Below, one piece after another: positions 53,704 to 61,102 of a stretch of 64,000 bases of DNA. A program made the translations under genes and the position numbers. The DNA is taken from assembly GCA_013361525.1 (NCBI GenBank), contig JABFXY010000059.1, positions 1 to 64,000 on the forward strand, read 5' to 3'. The stretch is from Polyangiaceae bacterium (lineage in GTDB: Bacteria > Myxococcota_A > Polyangia > Polyangiales > Polyangiaceae). Positions within the stretch are counted from its first letter, which is position 1. Each line of letters opens with the position of its first letter. The notes under the pieces were generated by a model that worked only from the letters and a program-made list of their open reading frames with translations, was not told the DNA's origin and ran no database searches.

Positions 53704-54432
53704 ATGGCCTTCGAGTCGCAGGGGACGGTTCGCGGCGGCGGATGTTTTGGCGCTTTCGCGAGCATCTCGTTTCTGGCCTTGACCCTACTCAGCGTCTTGA
53801 CGGTCGTCGCCGTCGTCGCGAATCCAAGCCGCGCGAAAAGCTCCAAAAGGTCAGTGGCCGACGAGGAGCCCGAGGCTGAGCGGGCGTCGGCGCCGCGCCG
53901 GAAAGCATCTACGACGACGACGCAGCCCAGTGGAAACCCTTGGGTCAATGCCGAGACCTGCGGGAAGCTGCTTCTAGATAGGCGATACGCTGATGCTCGA
54001 CGCGAATGTGAGGCGGGGCTCGCCATCGCGAAAGCGCCAGACGTCACTCGCGCGCTCCACCTCAACCTAGGGCTGATTGCAGAAGCTGATGGCGACAAGG
54101 CTCGCGCTGAGGATCACTTCCTAACGGGCTTGGCGTGGGGCTTCGATACGCGGTTCGCCGCCGCTCTCCCGCGCGTCAGCACGCTAAAAACAACGAAATG
54201 GCAGCGGTGGTCAAGGGTGAAGTTGCCCCAAACCGCTAGAAACGGAACAGTTCGGCGCTTGCCTCGACTCACCGCCGACGAGGTGTCAACGCTCGACCGC
54301 GACATTCGGGTCTACCTCGAGACGTGCGTTTCAGAACCGTCGGGCGCAACGTGGTGCGCCGTTCGCACCGAGGCGACGGAGCCGCCGATCGGGTGGATGC
54401 ATGCCGGGATCTTGGAGATCGATCGCCGTTAG
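53704..54432 (+). CDS. Membrane-anchored TPR-like protein
   Basis: The 242-residue product has one N-terminal trans-membrane helix (FASISFLALTLLSVLTVVAVVA). A low-complexity charged/Thr linker follows (EEPEAERASAPRRKAS, TTTTQPSG), then a TPR-like pair (CGKLLLDRRYADARRECEAGLAIA, RALHLNLGLIAEADGDKARAEDHFLTGL). The C-terminal part has LPRLTADEVSTLDRDIRVYL and two cysteines (LETCVSE, TWCAVR) that may pair outside the cytoplasm. It is divergent from the membrane nuclease-like gene, sharing a 45-base gap. No catalytic motif; a scaffolding role is inferred. The 118 bases after it separate it from the convergent PIN gene and hold nothing recognisable. Confidence 0.75.
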   Translation: MAFESQGTVRGGGCFGAFASISFLALTLLSVLTVVAVVANPSRAKSSKRSVADEEPEAERASAPRRKASTTTTQPSGNPWVNAETCGKLLLDRRYADARRECEAGLAIAKAPDVTRALHLNLGLIAEADGDKARAEDHFLTGLAWGFDTRFAAALPRVSTLKTTKWQRWSRVKLPQTARNGTVRRLPRLTADEVSTLDRDIRVYLETCVSEPSGATWCAVRTEATEPPIGWMHAGILEIDRR

Positions 54433-54550
54433 CGAGCTTGTGGGGCCGCGGGAAGCCCGCGCGTCAACCTGAGCGCAAATGCTGCACGGGCGCGGTAAAA
54501 GACTCGGCCCGAACCGAATACGTCGTAGGCGACAAAATGCGCTGGCCCAG

Positions 54551-55888
54551 TCAACGATCGTTCGCTTCGCGTTTCCAAATGTCCGCGAGTGGCGGTCGGG
54601 GTGGGATGTCTGAAGATCGTACAATCTTAAGCCGAAACGTATCCGTGATGGTTTCGTGGTTGTACGCCTGTACCCGCACGCGCACTTCGATCTCCTCGGG
54701 AGCAGCATCGAACGTAGGAAGGACGACGGCGAGTGCCGGAAGCGCGTGTTGATCGTCGTGACGTACGACGTCGAATTCACCCCATGCATGATTGGTCGCC
54801 TCCGACCAAAATCGGGTGATGCTAAGGTCAGGAAGACGCGGGTCTCGGTATGGTCGAGTTCCCTGTCGATGTGGCTTCTTTGAATCAGGGTCTCGCGGTG
54901 GGATCGGTATCTGAACAGATTCCGGTCCCCATGTGGTCAGCCGCAAACTCGCGGGTACGGCCAAGGTCACCTTCACCCGCTCGGCCGGCACGGTGCCGTC
55001 GTTCGAAAGGACAATGCCGACTATTAGCGCACGCCGGTCAACCTCATCCTGGTGGCGCACCAATAGCGGTAACACGGGTTTGATGGCTTGGTGGAACCAT
55101 GGGATCTGGAGGTCGTATTCGGCGATGCGCGCGGCATGACCCTGCTGGTGCGGCGCTGTCGCATCCGCTGAGGATGGAGCAGCGAGGCTCAATCGCGGAA
55201 ACTGCTTCCGTAGTTCTGAAATCGCTTCGTCGATGTCCGCGAGAACGTCGGCGCGCGGTGGGTGAAGAATGTGACGCAGGTCGGTTGGCAGCTTGAGTTT
55301 GAGCTTCGGTCGGCTGTCTTCAAGCTCTCGAAGACGTGTCTTAAGGGCCGCGTTCTCTCGTTCAGTTGGATGAGGCTCGTCCGTTATCGCCCAGTTCGCA
55401 CTGGGAGCGAGCGCGCTAAGGCCGTGCGCCTTTGCGAGGAGCCGCGCGCCAAAATCATTTGTCACCACACACACTCGCCTCCCCTCCGTCTGCGCGTGGA
55501 GAGTTGCTGCGACGAGCTGGGCGTCTCCGCGCCGCCAGTCGAGGAGGTAACTCTCGTAGATGTCCTCCGGAACGCGCTGGTGGTGGTATACCCAACTCAC
55601 ACCGGTCCTAAGTTTGACCGCGGGGCTTGGCGTGGCCGCGTCCGGAAAGAGTTCACGTTCGATGAGCTTCATCACCTGTTGGGCTCGCTGCTGCATTCGC
55701 AGCGTTCGGCCGTTGCTGCCCTTGCCGTCCTTGATCTCCTGAAGTTCGGTCGTAACCACCGGCGAGACCACGAGCACAACCGCACTCGCAGAGAGATGCC
55801 CGCACCAGTCGAGATCTCGCGGGGGGCGAAAGTGGAGCAGCGTGTTCGTGTCCACGAATGCAAAGAGCGGGCGCTCGTCGTCTACCAT
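54551..55888 (-). CDS. PIN-domain protein with unknown C-terminal domain
   Basis: The N-terminal 150 residues are a PIN domain: FAFVDTNTLLHF (D13), VTTELQEIKDGKG (acidic Glu), RGDAQLVAATL (Asp) and VVTNDFGARLLA (Asp), giving the usual acidic metal-binding set of RNA/DNA-cleaving PIN nucleases. A coiled-coil segment follows (ENAALKTRLRELEDSRPKLK). The C-terminal 200 residues are beta-rich (ALIVGIVLSNDGTVPAERVKVTLAVP, EEIEVRVRVQAYNHETITDTF), resembling an immunoglobulin-like fold. Starting at ATG 55888, it follows the small acidic gene by 51 bases on the same strand. No antitoxin is obvious unless the 68-residue neighbour acts as one. RNase activity is inferred from the residues seen. Confidence 0.82.
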   Translation of the reverse strand: MVDDERPLFAFVDTNTLLHFRPPRDLDWCGHLSASAVVLVVSPVVTTELQEIKDGKGSNGRTLRMQQRAQQVMKLIERELFPDAATPSPAVKLRTGVSWVYHHQRVPEDIYESYLLDWRRGDAQLVAATLHAQTEGRRVCVVTNDFGARLLAKAHGLSALAPSANWAITDEPHPTERENAALKTRLRELEDSRPKLKLKLPTDLRHILHPPRADVLADIDEAISELRKQFPRLSLAAPSSADATAPHQQGHAARIAEYDLQIPWFHQAIKPVLPLLVRHQDEVDRRALIVGIVLSNDGTVPAERVKVTLAVPASLRLTTWGPESVQIPIPPRDPDSKKPHRQGTRPYRDPRLPDLSITRFWSEATNHAWGEFDVVRHDDQHALPALAVVLPTFDAAPEEIEVRVRVQAYNHETITDTFRLKIVRSSDIPPRPPLADIWKREANDR

Positions 55889-55939
55889 TGGCGAAGCGTA
55901 GCGTTCATCGAGGCAATGTTCCCATGGCGCCGCTACGGA

Positions 55940-56146
55940 TCAGTCCAACTTCCGCTCCTGCAACCGCGCCCTCCTCAACATCGCGACGATCGCCCGCCCA
56001 TCCTCCGAGCAGAGCAGCTCCTCCACCATCGCCGCCCGGACCGATCTCATGATCCGCGCCGGCACGACCTCGGTCAGATCCGCGAGCGACTCTTCAACGA
56101 GCACCTCGGCCTCCTTGGCGTCCTCGTCCGTGAAGTATTCCCACAT
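55940..56146 (-). CDS. Small acidic helical protein between SNase and PIN genes
   Basis: This 68-residue ORF begins six bases after the SNase-like gene stop. The sequence is strongly helical and acidic at the start (FTDEDAKEAEVLVEESLADL) and basic at the end (AIVAMLRRARLQERKL). Size, charge and position just upstream of a PIN-domain gene resemble an antitoxin or adaptor, but no known DNA-binding motif is present, so this is only a suggestion. Codon use fits the surrounding genes, which supports it being real. Confidence 0.65.
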   Translation of the reverse strand: MWEYFTDEDAKEAEVLVEESLADLTEVVPARIMRSVRAAMVEELLCSEDGRAIVAMLRRARLQERKLD

Positions 56147-56152
56147 GGCCCA

Positions 56153-57040
56153 TCACCCTCGATGCGGCGCCCAAACCCGCCGCTCCACAGGCACGCGCTC
56201 ATAGCGGTGCCCGGGAAACAGATCTCCCGTTGCGTTATCGATCACGTCGTACTTCCTCAACGCAGCATTGAGCTCGAATCCGTGAAGCTGCCCGGCCTCG
56301 ACGACCCGCCGAAAGATCATCGGGTGGTTGAGCCGCCCCTTCGGGATGATGCCGCTCTTCGCCGCCAGCACCGCCCACGCAGCATCGCGGTACGGCATCG
56401 GCGCGTCGCTGTATCGAGCCCACACGCCGAGCCGTTTATTCCGCGCCGCCGCACCCGCCGCCAAGAGCCTGGGGCGGTAATCTGCGGCGGACTCGAAGAC
56501 GTACGGGAAGGCGAGGCCGCGCCGAACGAGCTCCAGCGAGACGAAGGTCTTCTTGTTCGCCTCCTCGTCGCTGGCGAACACGAAGCCGAGGACGCGACCG
56601 CGCCTGTCTGTCACGTCGCGGTCGACTTCGATAAGTAGATACCGAGCGCGGGCTTCGACCCTGCGGATGTACTGGTACGCGGGCTCGTGGTACGGCTGGC
56701 AGACCTGGACGTGGCGGCCTTCGCGCATGCGGTAGGTGGGGCCGGTCGGGTCGGGGCGCACGCTCGCGACGTAATGGGCTTCGGGCGCGTCGAGGCCGGA
56801 GAGGCGGATGGGCAGGTACGGCCGCTCGCCGCCGCGGAAGGTGAGCTCGCGCGGGCGGGTGTGGCCGGGCATGGTGACCTCGAGCGCGCCGCCGTGCGGG
56901 CGGCAGCGCCGGCCGCCGTGGAGGAGCATGACGTCGCGCAGGTGGATGGTGTCGCCGTCGGGGCGCAGGAGGTCGTCTTCGGCGTAGTCGAGGCGACCCC
57001 ATAGGTGAGGGGTCGCGAACCATTGGTGCGTGCGGAACAT
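56153..57040 (-). CDS. Staphylococcal nuclease (SNase)-like protein with insertion
   Basis: The start ATG 57040 (MFRTHQWF) has GGGGGA six bases upstream; longer frames to 57100 lack support. The SNase pattern is seen in pieces: DGDTIHLRDV, then after about 50 extra residues IRLSGLDAPEAHY, and DRRGRVLGFVF followed by LVRRGLAFPYVF. The Arg of IRLSG and that of RGR correspond to the two catalytic arginines of SNase; the matching Glu is not certain. No signal peptide is visible, so a cytoplasmic role is likely. The C-terminal 90 residues (GIIPKGRLNHPMIFRRVVEAGQL) are not part of SNase. It heads a possible three-gene unit with the small acidic and PIN genes. Confidence 0.78.
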   Translation of the reverse strand: MFRTHQWFATPHLWGRLDYAEDDLLRPDGDTIHLRDVMLLHGGRRCRPHGGALEVTMPGHTRPRELTFRGGERPYLPIRLSGLDAPEAHYVASVRPDPTGPTYRMREGRHVQVCQPYHEPAYQYIRRVEARARYLLIEVDRDVTDRRGRVLGFVFASDEEANKKTFVSLELVRRGLAFPYVFESAADYRPRLLAAGAAARNKRLGVWARYSDAPMPYRDAAWAVLAAKSGIIPKGRLNHPMIFRRVVEAGQLHGFELNAALRKYDVIDNATGDLFPGHRYERVPVERRVWAPHRG

Positions 57041-57228
57041 CCTCATTCCCCCGTGCAAAACGGATCTCTTTGGGCGCCATGAGGCCGCGCGGCAGGACAC
57101 GTTACCGCCGGAAGTCGGTTCGACCTCTCGGGCTCAACGCGCAACGCTCGCGCGCAACCGCGCCCGGTGCCCCTATGGAAGGCCACCGCCGGAGCGGCGA
57201 CCGATCAACCGCGACCTGGTGTTACGCC

Positions 57229-57522
57229 TCAGGCATCTGACACGCACACCAGCAGCTCCGGATCCTGATCGACGGTCCAGACGCTGCGTACCAAGCATTG
57301 CTGCCCTTCCGGGCAATCGTCATCGACGTCGCAGCTCTGCCGGCATGTCCCAGTGTCGTCGGGATCATTGCCTGGCTCGTACGCCCAGTCGCAATGCGGA
57401 TCGTAGAAGCAATCGCCACGATCATCCAACCGCCCGCAGTCGTGGTCGGGACGCACAACCTCGACGGTTTCGCTGCAGGCAGCAACCACGGCGAATAGGA
57501 TGAGAACCGGAATGTGCCTCAT
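57229..57522 (-). CDS. Small cysteine-rich lipoprotein
   Basis: ATG 57522 overlaps the stop of the protease gene (ATGA) and gives a perfect lipoprotein signal (RHIPVLILFAVVAAC), so it is chosen over the longer frame to 57618. The mature 78 residues contain nine further cysteines (HDCGRLDDRGDCFYDPHCDWAY, TCRQSCDVDDDCPEGQQCL), resembling the short Cys-rich repeats common in myxobacterial surface proteins, with DDDCPEGQQC as the typical unit. Coupled translation with the subtilisin-like protease suggests they act together at the cell surface. Confidence 0.75.
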   Translation of the reverse strand: MRHIPVLILFAVVAACSETVEVVRPDHDCGRLDDRGDCFYDPHCDWAYEPGNDPDDTGTCRQSCDVDDDCPEGQQCLVRSVWTVDQDPELLVCVSDA

Positions 57523-59741
57523 CGCCACACCCTTCCGCCCCAGGCGTAGTTTTCTTTTCCGTCGCATCCCGTTGCATCCTTCGGCCAGACGAGGATCGCC
57601 TGGTAGCTCCCGTTCCAATCGGCGCTGGGGATGGTGACATCGAAGCCTTCGTTGACGTCGTCGAAGGACTGCGATGCATAGAACATCCTGCCGATGGTGG
57701 CGTTGTAAAGGAAGAGGTCGAAGTCGGTCGCGACGCTTCGATCGGCGGCGTCGGTCACCGGCTCGTCACCATTGCCATCGTACGCGCACGCCTCCCAGGA
57801 AAACGTGACCCGGATGCGGTTGCCCTTCTCGAGCTCGATGCCCCCGCCTGGCTGTGTGGCGAACAGATTGATGTACTTGTACGAAGCGCCATCCTTGCTC
57901 GGCAGAAGGTCCTGGTTTGCGGGCTGAAGCGTCCCGTCGTTCGACTGCGGCGGTACATCGGGGTACTCGGGATCCGACTCGGGCATGCCGAGCGTCCCGC
58001 TTTCTTGCGGGTAGATGGTCCCAGCCCCCTTGATCGCGATCTCGTTTCCGCCTGTGGTGCAGAAGACGCGGAGCCCAGGTCCGTCGATGAATCCGCCCCC
58101 GTCCTTGTGGTCTTGGCCCGGCTTGGACGTGGAATACCGCCAGCCGTCTGGATTGGCTCGCGTCGCGCCGTTGATGATCATCGCGCGCAGCTCGAGGTTG
58201 TTCGGCGTTCCCTGGCCTTGGCTTTCGCAAAACTCTTTCATGAGCACCGCCAATGAGAGGACGGCGGGAGAGGCGAAGCTATTGCCGGTTTTCCCGGCGT
58301 AGAGACTGTCTCCCGCGGCGGAAGCGACCAGTACGTCTTGGTCGGGAACACCAGGACAATCCGCTGGATGTCCGTCGCCTGCGTACGCGACGACGTCTGG
58401 TTCCTCACGGTCGGTGTCGCCGGCGATGTCATTGCGGTACGAGGAGTTGCAATACATTTCCTTGTCGAGGTTGACACCCCCGACGCAGATACCGTTCCAA
58501 GTGCTGCTACAAGCCGCTAGGTTAGCCTTGTTGTTTGCGGACTTCGTTATCAGAACGCCGTGTTTTCGCGAAAAATAGTCTTCGATGACGCCATCGAAGT
58601 CCCGTGGCGCGTTCTCGCACTCGTAGCTCTCGTTAACGAACTTTACGCCGTTCGATACCAGGTACTCATACGCGTGGACGATCGCCGGAGTACATTGCAC
58701 GGAGTCGATGTCGAGCCAGTTGGGCTCACCGACGTTGGGGTAATAGAGCTCCGCGTCGGGAAGCATCTGGCCAACAATGCCGAGGACCTCCGTACCATGG
58801 CCGTCCAGGCAGTGCCCCGCCTCGCAGTAGCTGTCCTCGCTCAGGCACGTATTGTTACACGACGAATCCGTTGGGCCGCTGCACGACGGCGCCGGACCAG
58901 TGTCCTGATAGTTGACCGACCTGTCGATGAAATGGTGCGTATCCCGGACCTTGCATGCTCCGCTGTCGATGACCGCCGCTTTCTCCCCGGCGCCGGTAAG
59001 CCCCGGGAAAGCAGCGCTTGAGGCGTGAAACACGGGCTGACTCTCTACGTCCGCTTGGTCGAGCGGCGTCCCGGGCTGCGCGGAGCCGAGCACCACGATG
59101 TCGGGAACGAAAGCTGCTGCCTCCAGCTGTGCCGCCGTCCCACGGCCCCAAAGCAACGGCATGAGTGTTCCGCGCCCCTCGACGACGACGCCGAGCGCCT
59201 CGAGTTGGGGAACGATCGCGTCGAGCGCCAAGGTCACCTGTTGTTGGAGCGTGGCACGCGCACCGCTTGCAACCTGCTCGTCGGGCGATCGCAAAGCAGC
59301 GTCGAGCGCGTCCTGTGCAGGACCGCTAGCGCCCCCTGCCGGAACCACGACGTAAAACGGAATGGTTGGTTGCTGCGCGGCGCCCGGTTCGGATGCGGGC
59401 GAAGTGCTTTCGGGGGCGGGGGATGAGTCTGTGCTGACCGTCGTGCGAAGCGCGTCCACGAGGGTCGGCGTCATCGCGCCGTATCGCGTTCGCCAGGCTT
59501 TACGATCGAGTTGTTTGAGCGCAGCGATGCTCAGAGGCTCCCCATTCGGGCGAACGGCGATCGAGCCGGTCTGCGCCTTGATAAGCAGTACCGTCTCCTC
59601 GAGACCTTGAAAGTAGGTCGAGCGCGCTACGCCGTGGGGGGCTGACTGGTCCTCTTCTCCCGGGGGCGGCGAATCACACGCCGCGAGGAGAGCGGAAATC
59701 AGGATTCCGGGAATCGCAAGTCGTGAATCGTTCTTCGACAT
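57519..59741 (-). CDS. Subtilisin-like (S8 family) serine protease lipoprotein
   Basis: The N-terminus is a lipoprotein signal (AIPGILISALLAAC, lipid-modified C22). The long pro-region (about 30-250) includes a Ser/Pro/Ala linker. The catalytic domain has Asp (AAVIDSGA, D259), His (DGHGTEVLGIVG, H315) and Ser (GNSFASPAV, S488), with Asn 403/404 in TKSANNKAN as oxyanion-hole candidate. The motifs vary from the standard (GNSFASP for GTSMAAP), but all three triad residues are present. Extra cysteines (SCNNTCLSEDSYCEAGHC) form a disulfide-rich insert between Asp and His. The C-terminal 170 residues are beta-rich (RIRVTFSWEACAYDGNG), perhaps a P-domain-like module. A surface location is predicted. 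Confidence 0.87.
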   Translation of the reverse strand: MSKNDSRLAIPGILISALLAACDSPPPGEEDQSAPHGVARSTYFQGLEETVLLIKAQTGSIAVRPNGEPLSIAALKQLDRKAWRTRYGAMTPTLVDALRTTVSTDSSPAPESTSPASEPGAAQQPTIPFYVVVPAGGASGPAQDALDAALRSPDEQVASGARATLQQQVTLALDAIVPQLEALGVVVEGRGTLMPLLWGRGTAAQLEAAAFVPDIVVLGSAQPGTPLDQADVESQPVFHASSAAFPGLTGAGEKAAVIDSGACKVRDTHHFIDRSVNYQDTGPAPSCSGPTDSSCNNTCLSEDSYCEAGHCLDGHGTEVLGIVGQMLPDAELYYPNVGEPNWLDIDSVQCTPAIVHAYEYLVSNGVKFVNESYECENAPRDFDGVIEDYFSRKHGVLITKSANNKANLAACSSTWNGICVGGVNLDKEMYCNSSYRNDIAGDTDREEPDVVAYAGDGHPADCPGVPDQDVLVASAAGDSLYAGKTGNSFASPAVLSLAVLMKEFCESQGQGTPNNLELRAMIINGATRANPDGWRYSTSKPGQDHKDGGGFIDGPGLRVFCTTGGNEIAIKGAGTIYPQESGTLGMPESDPEYPDVPPQSNDGTLQPANQDLLPSKDGASYKYINLFATQPGGGIELEKGNRIRVTFSWEACAYDGNGDEPVTDAADRSVATDFDLFLYNATIGRMFYASQSFDDVNEGFDVTIPSADWNGSYQAILVWPKDATGCDGKENYAWGGRVWR

Positions 59742-59888
59742 GATTTCGCTGCGTTGCTAGGGTGGAGTAGTTGTCAGGTCGGGGCGCGTCAAGCGAAGGG
59801 GCGACTTGCGTCGCGCGGGAAATGTGGGTGAGTGGGCGTAGAGTTGTCGGTGCACGCGCTGTATCGTGGGGCCTCAGGTATTTGCGGC

Positions 59889-60683
59889 TCATCGCGGATC
59901 CTCGGTTTGCTCGATTGCTGGCCTTGGTCTCGGCGCCCTGCCGCGACCTCCGCGCCCCCGATAGAGCGACGGCGCAAACCGATCCGCGTCCCGCTGTTCA
60001 TAGCGGTGGAACTGCACGATGCGCCGCACGCGTTCGTACGCTGTTACGAACAGCGTGTAGGCCTTCAATCGTGTTTGCGTCGCTTCGACGCGGACGGCTT
60101 CGCCGTGGTCTCGGGCGCCGAGGGCGCGGGCCAATCGGTTCGCGAGCTTCGATGCGGCGTCGAGCTCTTCGCTCGAGATCGCGGTCTTCCCGGCGAGCGC
60201 AGGCCAGTTGTCACGTAGCAGGGTGACGAGGACCACGAGGTCGAAGGCGACGTTCTTTTGGCTGTTCGTCCGCCGGAGGCGCTTGAGCGCCTTTTCGTCG
60301 ACGAGCTTGCGCCGGGCGAGGACGGTGACGTCGTCGAATAGCTCGGTACGGACGCGGTTTGCCTCGACCACCAAGGCTGCGACCGGCTCGGGCGGCAGCG
60401 ACGCGACTTGGTGCCGGCCGTGGGCGTGCGCGAGCGCGAGCGCGTAGAGCTCGATTCGATCGTACGCCGTCATGTCGTAGGTCGGAGACTCGGCGACGAT
60501 GGCCGCGCGCAATCCCGTGAGCCCGGGCAAGGAGCCGAGCACCGAAATGATGGCGGAGGGGATATCGGTGGTCACCGGGAGGAGCTCTTCATCCGTGAGA
60601 GCTTCGATCTCCGGCCTGAGCGCTTCGAATGCCTCGACGATTTCGATCTCGGGGATGTCCGAGAGGTGGTGAATAGGCTTCAT
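59889..60683 (-). CDS. Paralogous unknown protein A of the HerA-like module
   Basis: ATG 60683 (MKPIHHLSD) is taken as start; the frame is open to 60959 but that part is the 42-bp repeat array. The 264-residue product is helical and shares its whole length with the protein at 62513-63439: DIPSAIISVLGSLPG versus DIPAAVITALGSIPN, LARRKLVDEKALKRL versus LAKRKLLDGDRLKKL, AFDLVVLVTLLRDNW versus GFDVISLCAMLRENW, and DADRFAPSLYRGRG versus DADRIAPSLYAGRG. The tail is Arg/Gly/Pro-rich. No catalytic motif is seen. Its start lies 13 bases from the first palindrome of the array, so it is the gene most likely controlled by it. Function unknown. Confidence 0.8.
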   Translation of the reverse strand: MKPIHHLSDIPEIEIVEAFEALRPEIEALTDEELLPVTTDIPSAIISVLGSLPGLTGLRAAIVAESPTYDMTAYDRIELYALALAHAHGRHQVASLPPEPVAALVVEANRVRTELFDDVTVLARRKLVDEKALKRLRRTNSQKNVAFDLVVLVTLLRDNWPALAGKTAISSEELDAASKLANRLARALGARDHGEAVRVEATQTRLKAYTLFVTAYERVRRIVQFHRYEQRDADRFAPSLYRGRGGRGRAPRPRPAIEQTEDPR

Positions 60684-60695
60684 GGGGCCACCGTT

Positions 60696-61087
60696 CGGTG
60701 CCAGCTCGGCTTTTATGTTGTGGCGCCAGAATCCATTCCGAGCTGGCTCGGTTAAATTGTTGCCGCGCAGCCAAATCGGCCGTGCCGGCTCGTTACCCAT
60801 GTTGCACTCGCAGCAGAATTCCGGAGCTGGCTCGGTTTGGATCTCGCGGGTGCAACGAAATTTCCGAGCTGGCTCGGTTTGGATCTCGCAGGTGCAACGA
60901 AATTCCCGAGCTGGCTCATTGAGGATCTTGGCAGTGCAATATCGGGTCCGAGCCGGCACGGATTCTTTGCCGCGGACGCAACATCGGCGCCGAGCTAGCT
61001 CGGAAAAAATCTCGCAGTCGCATCATTTCAACCGAGCCGGCTCGAAAGGCAGATAGCGCGTGCAACAATCGAATCGAGCCGGCTCGG
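60696..61087. repeat. Array of ten 14-bp palindromic sites with exact 42-bp period
   Basis: Sites start at 60696, 60738, 60780, 60822, 60864, 60906, 60948, 60990, 61032 and 61074, with no indel. The consensus is CCGAGCYGGCTCGG. 60990 (CCGAGCTAGCTCGG) is a perfect palindrome; 61032 and 61074 have one mismatch to the perfect form CCGAGCCGGCTCGG, and the site at 60696 is the most decayed. The 28-base spacers carry a weaker shared element: GC at spacer positions 11-12 and GCAAC or a variant at 17-21 in units 3 to 8. 42 bp is four turns of B-DNA, so all sites face the same side of the helix. It fills the gap between the HerA-like gene and its downstream neighbour. Confidence 0.9.
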
Positions 61088-61102
61088 TTCGGGACGCGTT
61101 TC

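Noticed and set aside
55930..55944. 15-base match CGCTACGGATCAGTC to the leader copy at 5973-5987
   Set aside because: It lies at the end of a coding gene and lacks the other leader words; a match of this length can occur by chance in a window of this size.
55262..56638. 458-residue plus-strand open frame across the PIN, small acidic and SNase genes
   Set aside because: It runs antisense to three genes with clear motifs and codon bias, and has no motif itself.
60684..60959. N-terminal extension of paralog A through the repeat array, encoding 14-residue EPAR repeats
   Set aside because: The frame covers only part of the array, well-kept palindromes lie beyond it, and paralog B shows homology only from the region after 60683. 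Translation is not fully excluded.
60696..61087. CRISPR array
   Set aside because: The repeat is 14 bp and palindromic, copies vary, the spacers resemble one another, and no cas genes are present.
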